Shown: positions 34,543 to 45,526 of the stretch, one piece after another
How positions within the stretch are numbered: the stretch's first letter is position 1
Layout: every line of letters starts with the position of its first letter
DNA from: Humulus lupulus
Taxonomy: Eukaryota > Streptophyta > Magnoliopsida > Rosales > Cannabaceae
Direction: 5' to 3'
NCBI RefSeq assembly: GCF_963169125.1
Contig: NC_084793.1
Span: forward strand, 44,883,578-44,947,577
DNA: 64,000 nucleotides
The notes under the pieces: generated by a model
What the model was told of the DNA's origin: nothing
The model's input: the letters and a program-made list of their open reading frames with translations, nothing else
Databases searched by the model: none
Made by a program: the position numbers and the translations under genes

Positions 34543-34611
34543 TGCAATCTCTCTTAATTTAATAACCTATGGTCACACTCATAGGATATTAAGGGGGCAT
34601 CATTGGTATAC
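34543..34611 (+). promoter_or_regulatory. Conserved noncoding block with internal purine tract (gypsy B)
   Basis: Nearly the same 65-70 bp stand after pol in C (46512-46580) and D (57648-57713), both on the minus strand. The core is GGATATTAAGGGGGCATCA. It begins about 100 bp after the pol stop. It resembles a polypurine tract but is not followed by an LTR. Confidence 0.7.
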
Positions 34612-34650
34612 ATACCACCAGCTTAAAAAATAATAAATAATAAATAAAAA

Positions 34651-34890
34651 CGCGAGCTTAAATAGTTCGGACTTAACCGAGCAAGCTTAGATAGTTCGGA
34701 CTTAACCGAGTTATCAAAAACATACTAAGTATTTGGATATAACCAAATACGCGAGCTTAAATAGTTCGGACTTAACCGAGCAAGCTTAGATAGTTTGGAC
34801 TTAACCGAGTTATCAAAAACATACTAAGTGTTTGGATATAACCAAATACGCGGGCTTAGATAGTTCGGACATAACCGAACTACCAAAAGC
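34651..34890. repeat. 99-bp tandem repeat in gypsy B spacer
   Basis: Units begin CGCG at 34651, 34750 and 34849, exactly 99 bp apart, the third partial. Each unit contains sub-repeats of TAGTTCGGACTTAACCGAG and GGATATAACCAAATA. Confidence 0.9.
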
Positions 34891-35423
34891 CTAAAACGTT
34901 TGGGTTAACCAGATGTGCAAGCTTAACAGGTTTGGAACAAACCAGCCAAATTATCGATCGATGATAAATGGGAACCTAAACCTATTGCGAAATATGTCGA
35001 GATCGAGGCTGGAATATCTTAAAAAGAAAAATAGTTTCGAACTCGTAACCTCGGAGCCAAAATACTGAGGAAGAGGAAAAGTGACTAAAAAGATAACCAA
35101 ATCATTCATATTACATACCATATAAGTACTTTCGAGTTCATGGTTGAAGTAATATCCGACCTTGATAAATAACGAGGTCGGAAATGGATAATTCGAATAA
35201 ACTATGCATGAAGGCATCGAATTTCGAGCCTAAATCCAAACTATGTTTGTATGCGTAAATAAACATAACCGGTTCATCAATTATAAAAATGTGCAAAATA
35301 TTTCGAGCCAAGAAATGTAAAGCATGTAAAAGAATTGGTTAAAGAAATTGTATCAGCCCCATGGGCATAAAATAATTACATAAGGGGACGCAGCCCCGAT
35401 AACTGATTTCTCCGAGATCGGAT

Positions 35424-38173
35424 TTAAGGAAGAGGAGTCTCCTTGGCCTTCTCAGCATCAGTGGCACCGGATCCCTCAGGACGAATAGCATGACTATCCT
35501 GCTGGGCCGCCTCTCGAGCAGCTGTACTTGCCAAAAGACGGGAATTCCACCGCTCAACATATGTGGCTTCGAGAGGACCCAGGAAGCTGGTGTCAAGCTC
35601 GGCATTGTCGGCCCAAAGTTTGTACATGGCCTGGTCGACCGCTTTCTCCCTCTGCTCCTTAGACTCATTCAGGAGGCGGGTCTTCTCGCTCTCCATGAAA
35701 TCGAGGGTGGCAGACTTCTCCTCTTCGAGCTTGGCATTGGCCTTCTCGAGCTCAGCGTTTGACTTTTCAAGCTCCTCGAGACGGGTCTTCAATTTTTCAA
35801 GTTCAGACTTCGAGTCTTTGAGCTCGTCAGCCATCTTCAGCTCGAGATCCTTCGACTTCTGAGCCAGAGATAAGCTCGTTTGCACCTCGTTGGTCAGCTT
35901 GTAGTTGAGTTGTGCTGAAACAACAAGGGCCTGAAACACAAACATACTATCAGAATTATAATCAGGGACATAAATACTCTAAATAGAGTTGAGAAGGCTA
36001 CCGCGGCGGAGAGTTCGATACTCTTCTCATAAAGAGTGTTGCAGTCCGAGGCCTTGCGCACGAGGTCCCAGTGGTCGGCACCAAAGCCAGAAAAGCTCTG
36101 ACCCACCCGAGAAAGGACGTCCGAGCAGAGAATCGCCCCTTCTGTCCCAGCGGCGCCATCAAGTACATATTCCTCAGTATGAGTTCGGGCCGTTGGCAGC
36201 TGAACAGTTGAGGTAGAAGGTTTCTTTGGAGGCCGAACAACTATTAACCGAGTCTCGGTGGGAAGCTGCGAGATGGATGCAGTAGGGCCTGACCCATCAA
36301 CCTGGGCAGTCGGCTCCTTGGAAGTGTTCGTAGTGATCTGGGCCGTGGGAGTCGTCTCGTGACGTTTAGGTACCTTGGACTGTCGGTCGGGCCTCTTTGG
36401 TATCCTCGGGCGTTTGCTCTTCTGGGCGCCAGCTCCCCCATCACTAAAGAGCACGGCGTCGAGGTCGGGATTCATGGCACCTGCATAATGACAGTGAGTT
36501 AAACAATGATAATAACTTTGGGAAAAGATGTAAACCAGTTGAAGAAAAAACCTAACTGAGACTCTTCCCCGAGCACGAGCTTGGGGACCATGAAATTCCC
36601 CTGTCTTCAGAAGAGGCGGGGGGAGTGCCTTCCCTATAAGTTGGTGATAACCTCGAGAGGTCCCTATAGTCATTGGTCCCATACTGCACCGCTATCCCAT
36701 TCCACACCTCTTCCGTGGTGTACATGGTATCATATTTCCCGAGCCCACTATCAAACCTATGGACACAGTCATCTACCCAACTCCATATGTAGAAGTGGTA
36801 TCTATCCTGTGGGCACGAGACTAGTCTATTGGGCCTGTGTTTTAACAAAGTGGGGGACCACATTCGCGAAGTAGGAAGGGTTTTACCTCCTCCGGAGTCC
36901 GAACTCGAGGCTTCGTCATTGGCCTCATTTCTCGACCGCGGACTTCTCGAGCGAATTGGGAGAGATGCTTTCCTTTCTCTCCTTGGAGGAAGGATGCCAG
37001 TGGGCAGTGGCACTTCCTCCCAGCGTTCATATTTTTTACTGGACCAGTCAGAGGTTGACTGGCCCTGTCCCAACAACCCACAAGCTCGTAGCTTGTCCTC
37101 ATGTAATAGAAATGAGAGAGACCTCCTGCCGTATGGGAGTCGGAGCAGAGCCTCTCTGTGCTCTTTCATTGTTTCGTCAGGGGTGGGACGCTGAAAGTTA
37201 GCTGAAAGACGAGGTACACTTCAACTAAATATGGATTTTAGGGCTAAAATTCTGAGCTTAAAAATAGAAAGTAACGAGAACACTTACGAATCCGCCTGAA
37301 CGAATGGTGTCGAGACGGGGACAGACCGTCTGTCCAGAAAAAAGCCTTCTTGAAGTCAGGAGGGTGGTTCGGAAGATCTTCAAAGATCTTTGTCTCTTTG
37401 GGGTAGCTCGAAAGATAGTAAAAACCATCTCCTCCCCGAGCTCGGGAGGGATTACTCTTCAAACAAAAGAGATATAAAATCTCTTGGGGTGAAGGCCTTG
37501 TCCACCCCAGCTCGTGGAATAAGGACCTCAGGGCAGACAGCACCCTGTATGAGTTGGTGTTGAGTTGGAATGGAGCCAACCCAACGAAATCAATGAAGTC
37601 TCTGAAAAAGGACTTCAGGGGCAGCAAAGCTCCTGCCCTTATATGTTCCTGGCTCCAGGCCGCGTATTTCACACTGGAATCGCGGCCCCCAGGAGCGAAA
37701 CAGCTCCGTTCATGCCTTGTCGGAGCTCGACACTTCAGTGTGTCCAACGAACCAAGGCCATGGAGGGCCTAGATATCAGTTATTTGGTCGGTGGTGGTAA
37801 CCGAGCTCTGGTAGAATTCGGCTTCAAACATCTCCCTCCTAGGCTCCGAAGACGAAGGCTCCGTCATTAAGGAAAACTGGAGTTCCCCTGGGTGGTATGC
37901 AACCGTGACTTTTAACGCTGGGTCGAGGGGAATTGGCCTAGGTCCAGGGTTGGGCTCCGGATAGATGGCTTCCCGAAGAACTCTTCTCTTCTTTTCAATG
38001 ACCTCGTCTATCTGACGACGGTAGTGGGCTCGAATGTCCTCCTGTTCGCGCGCAAGTTCGTATTCTATTATCCGACGTTGGTTCCGGGCAAAGACCGATT
38101 CCGGGCTCGGAGATTTGGGTTCATAAGGGACTGCTCGTAATGACCCCCACCGTCTTTCCGGATTCTGTGACAT
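35424..38173 (-). pseudogene. Antisense gene of gypsy B (Transposase_28-like, coiled coil), main exons
   Basis: Opposite to gag-pol. Main exon starts MSQNPERRWGS at 38173, directly after an AG acceptor, and runs to 37288, with a TAG at 37766-37768. It contains LPLKSFFRDFIDFVGLAPFQ, YRVLSAL and KSNPSRARGG, which fits Transposase_28 (PF04195). A GTAAGTG donor follows (37287-37281), then an acceptor and exon from 37190 to about 36555. The next exon starts near 36475 (MNPDLDAVLF) and ends near 36000; the last (about 35925-35424) is a coiled coil with repeated LEKLKTRLEELEKS-type heptads. C keeps the same exon order. Role unknown; known antisense ORFs of Tat elements are likewise unexplained. Confidence 0.75.
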
Positions 38174-38659
38174 CTAACGAGAAAGAAAAAATGGTGAGGG
38201 CCATGCATGCAAGGATCACAAGCTCGATGGGATGAGCTCGGATATCTAAGGACAAGAAACTAAGTATTAATACCCTCACTAAAGAGTCAGAGCGCGTGTT
38301 CCACATGGAAGAAAAAGAACGTGGATGATTTTTTGAAAATCCCGAAATTCAAGGGAAAGAAAGGTGGCGGTTAGCCAGGAAAAGGCATTTTTGGGTTTCG
38401 TGTAATTGTCAAGAACAAGGGTTTTTGCCCGAAAACTTAGTGTACAAGAAACATGGCCTAAAATTTTCAAAACCCAGAAAGTTGAAACTCCGTTCAAAGG
38501 ACAAAACTGGGCATAAACCAGAGGCGGACATCCAGAAAGAAAATCCAGAAAACATAAAAACCTATCGGTTCAAAACCTCCTATCGTATCATGCTAAGAAC
38601 GTAAACTAACATACACAGCAAATACAGTATAAAAAGAACAACAAAAATGGCGTACTTAC

Positions 38660-38768
38660 ACAGTGATGGTGATTGCAGCGAAATCGTCGAGTGGAGAAGA
38701 GGTTGCAAGAAAGAACTCACTGACTCGTACAAACCAGGATTCCTTTGTTTCTTCGGCCTAGAAAACAT
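38660..38768 (-). CDS. Exon 1 of the gypsy B antisense gene: conserved 36-codon upstream ORF
   Basis: Starts MFSRPKKQRNPGLYESV and ends at a GTAAGTAC donor (38659-38652). The counterpart in C starts MFSKPRRHNNPDIFDSV and is one codon longer, so the indel keeps the frame. Joined to the next exon it is out of frame with MSQ and would stop early. I therefore read it as an upstream ORF in a spliced leader, not as the N-terminus of the main protein. Confidence 0.5.
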
Positions 38769-38864
38769 GCACTTAGTGTAAACTGTGATAAGAAGTTTAG
38801 GGAGTGTTTTTCTTTTTTCTGGCTTGTGATGAACAAATGTGAAGAAGACGAAGAGGGGGTCTTG

Positions 38865-38872
38865 TATATATA
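38865..38872 (-). promoter_or_regulatory. TATA box of the gypsy B antisense gene
   Basis: TATATATA about 100 bp before the ATG of exon 1, and about 260 bp inside the 3' LTR. C has a TATATA at the same distance from its exon 1. Confidence 0.55.
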
Positions 38873-39116
38873 GGTGTGAAAACTAAATTAATCAGAAGCG
38901 TTGATTAAATTCCTCAACAAATCGAATGGATGGGGATCGATGACAAGATGGCGCCGAAAAGTTGTCAGGCGAACGATCGTGGGCGTGTTCCCAAGGTACT
39001 CAAGTACCTAAAGTGAGCAATACCCATCTGGCACGTGTCCATTTTCAAGAGTGTGACGGCATGGTTCCCAGAAAGAGTAGTTCAAAAGTTTCCTTCTCTT
39101 AGGATTCGAACAAATA

Positions 39117-39133
39117 CTTTTGAGGGGGCAAAA
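39117..39133 (+). promoter_or_regulatory. Polypurine tract of gypsy B
   Basis: CTTTTGAGGGGGCAAAA directly before the 3' LTR start TGTTATAC. Confidence 0.85.
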
Positions 39134-39924
39134 TGTTATACACAGATTTCGAGCCATAGTAAATATGACCTCGAAAGCTGAGTTCGCAACAAATGGTCTC
39201 GTGAGGATTAGAGTGATCTAGGATTGTAAGTCGAGCCTGCAAAGTATGATGTATGATCTCGAATGCAGTGATCTCGAAATGACCTCGATCTCGAAAGGTA
39301 GCTCCGAGAACACCTTCATCTTCATGAACTTCGGAGCATGGTTCTTGAGCTCGATATCCCATCTCGAAAGAAACGTTAGCTCGGGAGATGTCAGTGGCTC
39401 GCACAATGACATGAGACCAGAAACGCTGGAGCCTTGAAGATACGCTATAACCACCTTGAATATCTACAAGTATTATAGCTATGAGATGTAGCCCTCATTA
39501 ATTGATGTAAATCCCCAAGAATTGTGGGATATTATTTAATACAGTTATACGCCCCCTGATCTTTGGGGGACGTTTCCTTTTATATCTGATTATTGGCATT
39601 TAAAGCCATTTATTTTTATTCACAAAAGAGTAACTACCCAAAATATGTGGGATAGTATTCTGCATCCTTCTCTATAAATAGAGAAGGCATGCACCATTGT
39701 AAAGGACCGAAATTCTGATCCTTGAGAGAAAACTCTGTAGAATTCATGCTAAAGAATTGTTCAGAGATAATCTTGAGGTTAATAACAGAGACTCGTGGAC
39801 TAGGCAGATTTAACTGCTGAACCACGTAAAAAACCGTGTTTGATTCGTTTGTTTCTTTTGGCCATTGTCTTTAATTGTTTGCGTGCTCTCTTCTTTTATC
39901 TGTTGACGAAAAACGGCGTCAACA
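39134..39924 (+). repeat. 3' LTR of gypsy B
   Basis: 791 bp, the same length as the 5' LTR. Differences that I see by eye are near positions 9, 135, 195, 390, 575 and 608 of the LTR. Confidence 0.95.
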
Positions 39925-40108
39925 ATAAATATACATACACATAGCACACAATATATATACATATATATTTATATATATTTAAATAAATAAATAAACCAAA
40001 TATATAAATATACATACACACACGCACGAAACACAATATATATATTTATATAAATTTAAATAAATCACATATATATAAATATACATAGACAACACACTAT
40101 GTATATAT
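39925..40108. repeat. Minisatellite, right part
   Basis: Begins with the ATAAA duplication, then two or more TA/CA-rich units (TATACATACACACACGCACG, AAACACAATATATATATTT). Continues the array interrupted by B and stops where the C 3' LTR starts at 40109. Confidence 0.8.
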
Positions 40109-41684
40109 TGTTGACGCGGTTTTTCGTTACCTTAGAAATGAAGAGCAATTATATAAAAATACCAGAGGAAACAAACAATATAGACACGATTTTTTTATGT
40201 GGTTCTATAGTTAAAATCTGCATAGTCCACGAGTCTGTGTTATTCACTTGTTGGAATTCTCTCTATTATACCCAGATTTCGAGCTATGTTAAATATGACC
40301 TCGAAAGTTGGATTCGCAGCAAGTGGACTCATAAGGTTTAAAGTATGCTTCAAGATTGAATATCGAGCCGTCAAGGCTCGATACGACCTCGAATATGGTG
40401 ACCTCGAAGTGTTCATGATCTCGAAAGGTAGCTCCGGAGACGCATCCATCCTCAGGGATGACCTCGGATCAGGGGTCCCGAGCTCGACGCACATACGATC
40501 TCGAAAGCCATGTGACCTCGGGAGATGTCTCTAGCTCGAAAGCTGACGAGAAACCTGGGAAGCTAAGGCCTTGGAGATATATGATAAAAACCTTGAATAT
40601 CTATAAGTGTTGTCCATACGAGATATAATCCTCATTTATTACTGTAAATCCCCTAGAATCGTGGGATATTATTTGGTCAGTTATACGTCCCCTGGTCTTC
40701 AGGGAACGTTTTCTTTTATATTTGATTATAGGCATTTAAAGCCATTTATTTTATTTACACAAAAAGAGTAACTACCCAAAATATGTGGGATAGTATTCTG
40801 CAGCCTTCTCTATAAATAGAGAGGTCATGCACCATTGTAATGGACCGAAATTTTGAACCTGGAGAGAAAACTCTGAAGAATTCATGCTTAAGAATTTTCA
40901 GAGATAATCTTGAGTTTAATAACAGAGACTCGTGGACTAGGCAGATTTAACTGCTGAACCACGTAAAAATCGTGTGTTTGTGTTGTTATATTTTAATTGG
41001 CCATTATCAGTTATTGTTTACGTGCTCTCCTTTCACTGTTGATGAAAAACGGTGTTAACACTCTCAAAGCTTTATGGAAGCAATTTTATAGAGTCTTCCC
41101 AATACAAATTGTCTAGTCCTTACAAATGAACTATTCCATTCTATTTATAGAGTGGTTCAGCGAATATCTTCCCACAGATTTCAGGGAGTTATGATACATA
41201 TCAATAAAAATAAATACAATTAAATGCATATAGTTACTACGTACATGTATATATCCCATGATATTTGAGATTTAATAACAAATTACATCTGATCCCTTAA
41301 ACATAGGATTTTAAAACATTAAACATGTTCACACACAACTTATGAGCTGAGACATTAGACTTTCACGCCTTCGAGACCGTTAATCCATTTTAAGCTCACA
41401 ACGCTCGGGCTCGAACCGTATTGTCTGATGGTAGGAGATTTATACAAGTTTTAAACTATTGTCATTGTGGCTTCAAGCCTGACTTATAATCTCGGAACTC
41501 CTCCGAGACTACGTAGTTTCTGAACTCACCAATTCCAATGTTATCGCTTTTACTGCTTAGCGAGACTGTCCTTGAATTTCTCATTAATGTTGATTTACAT
41601 GACAAATATGCTTATCTCAAGCTTACACCTTACGAGCCTGAGTTTCGAGATCAAAATCTTCATTCTCAAAATCTGGGTGTAATA
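40109..41684 (-). repeat. 3' LTR of gypsy C, split by a solo LTR
   Basis: The outer end 40109-40263 starts TGTTGACGCGG, the reverse complement of the B LTR end. The rest is 41061-41684, whose end GGTGTAATA mirrors TGTTATACC. Without the insert the LTR would be about 775 bp. PPT adjoins at 41685. Confidence 0.85.
40264..41060 (+). repeat. Solo LTR of the B/C/D family inside the C 3' LTR
   Basis: 797 bp, TATTATACCC ... GGTGTTAACA, with CTCTC on both sides (40259-40263 and 41061-41065). The usual first TG is TA here. It has a TATA box at 40811-40818. Single LTR with no internal part, so it arose by recombination between the two LTRs of an insertion. Confidence 0.9.
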
Positions 41685-41701
41685 TTTCCCCCCCTCAAAA
41701 G
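41685..41701 (-). promoter_or_regulatory. Polypurine tract of gypsy C
   Basis: Minus strand CTTTTGAGGGGGGGAAA directly before the LTR start; compare CTTTTGAGGGGGCAAAA in B. Confidence 0.8.
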
Positions 41702-41960
41702 TATCACTTCGAATCCTATAATAAGGAAACTTTTGAACTACCATTTTTGAAAATTGAGCCACCTACCACACTCGAGTGTGGACACGTGTCAGCCACGGGT
41801 TGCTCAATCAAAGTACTAGAGTACTTTGTCAACACACCCACGTCTTTTCGCATTCAAATTTTTGCCGTCATTGCCACATTTGCACCCGACCGTCCAATCG
41901 AATACCAAATCCAGCCAAAGGCCCAGATTATCCCGAACCTTGACCTTCTTTTGGGACACA

Positions 41961-41966
41961 TATATA
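41961..41966 (+). promoter_or_regulatory. TATA box of the gypsy C antisense gene
   Basis: CACATATATAGC about 97 bp before the exon 1 ATG, in the same relation as in B. Confidence 0.5.
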
Positions 41967-42057
41967 GCTACATCGTCTTCCTCCTCTTCACTTTTGTGTT
42001 TCAAGCTTTAGAGAGAAAGAAAAAACCAGAGCTGAAAAATTATTTTCTCCTCCTTGC

Positions 42058-42169
42058 ATGTTCTCTAAACCGAGAAGACACAACAACCCTGATATTTTCG
42101 ACTCCGTGGAATCATTCTTGCAACCACTCCTCCGGTCGTTGATTTCACTGTATCCGCAAGCCTCTGTGT
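42058..42169 (+). CDS. Exon 1 of the gypsy C antisense gene: conserved upstream ORF
   Basis: Reads MFSKPRRHNNPDIFDSVESF, then LQPLLRSLISL, ending at GTAAGTTT (donor at 42170). The acceptor TTCTTGCTAG is at 42740, giving a 571-bp intron. As in B, joining it directly to ATGTCG puts it out of frame with the main ORF. Confidence 0.5.
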
Positions 42170-42740
42170 GTAAGTTTCTTGTTCTTGACTCTCATACTTT
42201 TATTTCTTCGTGCATTGTTGTGTTTCTTCTGCACTGTGAGTATGTTTACTAGTTTTTCACTAGTCGTATAAGGATATTAGCAGTCTTAGCCACATTGTTT
42301 AACTGAGACTTCATAAACTTTCAATTCAAAGTTTTTTTAATAACACAGTTCTGAAACCCAGATTTAGTGTAAAAAATACAAACATAGGGTTTTATCAGAT
42401 TATGGGTAGTGTATCATGTAAGCCAAGAAATGGGGTTCTGAATTAGGGCTTTTAATTGCACAAATCCCAAAATTATCACCTTTTTGGGTAACCGTCAACT
42501 TTACCCCTGAAAATCTGGGATTCTTAATATGAATCCACACTTTTCCACCCTCGCGTCAAGTACACGCTCGAAGCCCGAACTTTACAATAGTTCGGGGTTC
42601 CACTTCGAATTCGATCTATCCATTCGAGACCTTAGTCTCGATCGAGCTTACTCCGTGATCTCGGGCCTTCGAGCTCGAATCACTTAAACTATTCTTTAAT
42701 TTTTGGTATGCCTGGCCCTCACCCTTTTCTTTCTTGCTAG

Positions 42741-45526
42741 ATGTCGCAAAAATTTGAGAATCGATGGGGGTCAGTGATTGCAATTCCTGATTCTCCATCA
42801 ACTCCCAGTCCAGAGTCTCCCTTCACTTGGAACCAGCGACTGATATGCGAACACCACGCGAGGTGTGAACAAGAGGACATCCAAGCCCATTTCCGACGTC
42901 AGATTGACGAGGTCGAGGAAAGAAAAAGGAAAAAACTTTGCGTCGCGATTTATCAAGATTCGGACCCCGAGATTAGACTTATCCCGCTCGATCCAAAACT
43001 CAAAGTCACCATTGCTTACGAGCCTGGTGCACTTTCCTTTTCACTGATGGAGGACCCTTCAGATCGCCATTCTACTTCTCAAGCAGAATCTATTTCGACC
43101 CTGCAAGAGGGTTATTTCGAGGCAGAACATTATTGGAGCTCGGTCGCCTCAACATGCCAAATTTATGACATTCTAACTCGTCACGACCTAAAGCTCTCCG
43201 GTACGCTGATGTGTCGACCTGCAACTCTGAACGAGCGGAGTTGCTATGCCCTGGGTGATTGCAAAACCGACAGCAAGATTAAGCTCGCAGCTTGGAGTCG
43301 CAAGCATATAAAGGCAGGGCCTTACTGCCCCTAAAATCCTTTTTTAAGGATTTTCTGGATTTTGTTAAGCTTACCCCATTCTAACTCCAGACCAACTCTT
43401 ATAGGGTTCTGTCTGCCCTCAAGTCCTTGTACCACGAGCTGAAGTGGGTACGACCCTCACCACAAGGGATCCTGTATCTCTTTTGATTGAAAAGCAACCT
43501 CTCTCGAGCTCGGGGAGGGGATGGCTTCTAAAACTTGTCGAGCTATCAAAAGGAGAAGAAAATCTTCAAGGATATGCCAAACCATCCTCCAAACTTCAAG
43601 CTGGCCTTCTTCAGGACAAATGGCCTTGTTCCCTCCAAATTCTACTCATTCCAGCGTATCTGTAAGTACTCATACTTATTCCTTTCTTGCTCATTTAATG
43701 ACTGGGCTCGAAATGATAACATGTATCCATTTCTTCAGCCAACTATCTATGTCCCACTCCTTCAGAGTCAATGGTAGAGCACAAGACAGCTCTACTTCAA
43801 CTGCCGTATGGTCGGCGCTCCCTATCCTATCTTCTCCATGAAGATCGGCTTCGAGCCTGCAGTCTCCTGGAGCCAACAGACGACTCTGCATACCGCAAGT
43901 ACTTTAAGTGGGAGCATGTGCCACTTCCACTGAGGAGCTCCCCCCGAGATGGAGGTCTTCAAGCTCACGAGCCCGTCCCTCTGTGGCTCGCCGTCACGAT
44001 AAGCCCACCTTGGGGAATGAAGCCCAAAACGAGGCCTTGAGCTCGGGTGGTGGAGGTAAAGTTATACTTTGCTCTGCCGTGTGGTATCTTTCCTTGCTTA
44101 AGTACAAACCCGAAGCCCTGATCCTATTCCCGGATCCTAGGGACAACTTCCATGCTTGCTCTTGGGTAGATGAGAGGGTTCATAGGTTTGATAGCTTGTT
44201 AGACAAATTCCAAACTATGTATAGTTTAAACGAAGTTTGGGATGGGGTCGCCGTTCAATATGGGACCAATGTCTATAGAGACCTTTCGAGGCTATCCCCC
44301 ACATATAGGGAAGGGACTCCCCCATCATCCTTTGAAGATACGTGGATTACTTGGTCACCGAGCACAAGCTCGGGGGGCAGTACCAGTTAGGTTTCTTTTG
44401 ACTTTTGCCTTGTTTCTTTTTTATGTTTACGTACGATCACTAATGTGTAAATTATGTATGTGCAGGCGACATGGAGTCTGATTTAGATAACGTGCTCAAT
44501 CGCTGCTTGGGAGCTAAGCAAAGCAAACACCCGAGGGCATCGTAGAGAGTGGGGCACCCCTCCAAAATTTTGAAAAGAATCCAAGGCAACACCTCCTGTC
44601 TCGTACACTCATGGCCCGAGCCTACCTACTGATCCAAACCCTGAGGTCAGAGTATCCATCGAGATGTCGCTTCCCCCGCCTCCTCCTAGAATCGAAACTT
44701 TTCAACAGACTGCTCCGGCTTCAAAGAAGCAGGTTCCCACACAGGAACGCTTGTTGTCGGTTTCGACCCACACCCTTGAGTATGTGATCGACAACGCTGC
44801 GGGAGCACACGGAGCCAGTCTGGGCTTGGATGTATTATCCCGAGTTGGCCAAAGTTTCAGCAACCTTGGTGCCCCTCAATGGCAATTCCTCACCACCTAT
44901 CAAGACAACAACACCCTTTATGACAAGGGCAACAAGCTCTTCAACTCGGTAAATCCTTTTATTCTGTAGCATTGCTTATACGAAATTATCTTGTATGTTT
45001 AATAACCCATTTTTGTTTATGTGTATAGACTTTCACTGCGTTTGCTCAACTGAATTTTAAATTGAACAACGATATTTACTTGAGTCGGGCCTATGCTCAA
45101 GAGGCGAAGAATCTCTAGTTAAAGCTCATTGAAGAGCTCAAGGTTGCGAAGTCGATGATGTCTGAACTCGAGTCAAAATTGGAGGCTAAGGGTTATGAAA
45201 TAAAGGAGAGAGACTCCAGAATCAAGGAGCTTGAAGAGCTGAATGCCAAGCTCGAGGATGAAAAGAAGGCCACTTTTGATATAATCGAGGGTGAGAAGGC
45301 TCGCCTCCTTGAGGAGTTTAAGCAGAAAAAGGATCATGTTGTTGATATGGCCATGTACCGAATCTAGGCCAACAACGTTATTCTCGACACCAGCTTTCTG
45401 TACAACCTTGAAGATGAATTCCTTAAGAGGTGTCAAGCTCAGCTTGACGAGGAGGATGCCAGGGATGAGGCAAAGGAGGTGGTCGAGAAGTCTGGTGCTG
45501 CTGATGGGGATGTGCCTGCTTTATAA
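42741..45526 (+). pseudogene. Antisense gene of gypsy C (Transposase_28-like, coiled coil), main exons
   Basis: Starts MSQKFENRWGS at 42741 after an AG acceptor, matching B. A shift near 43318 and further stops break the domain region (NSYRVLSALKSLYHELKW, 43400-43450). A GTAAGTAC donor lies near 43661 and an acceptor near 43740; exon 3 includes LLQLPYGRRSLSYLLHEDRL. The next exon begins after TATGTGCAG at about 44466 and has LDVLSRVGQSFSNLG. The last exon from about 45030 is a coiled coil (SELESKLEAKGYEIKERD) ending near 45526. The introns match B in position. Confidence 0.72.

Larger units (their letters stand above)
34443..35423. other. Spacer between convergent pol and antisense gene in gypsy B
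   Basis: No gene. Holds the conserved block at 34543-34611 and a 99-bp tandem repeat. Both neighbouring genes end here, pol from the left and the antisense gene from the right. Confidence 0.7.
28571..39924 (+). mobile_element. Gypsy B: full-length Tat-type element, young, RNase H deleted
   Basis: 11.35 kb with both 791-bp LTRs, PBS, PPT and a perfect 5-bp target duplication ATAAA. Order on the plus strand: gag, protease, UAG, RT, integrase; then on the minus strand a spliced antisense gene; then PPT and 3' LTR. I count six differences between the LTRs (0.76%). It has three nonsense codons in gag, one at the end of protease, a frameshift in RT and a deletion of about 1.2 kb covering both RNase H regions, so it cannot copy itself alone. 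Confidence 0.95.

Noticed and set aside
34651..34890. CRISPR-like regular repeats
   Set aside because: Units are contiguous without unique spacers, in a plant retrotransposon.
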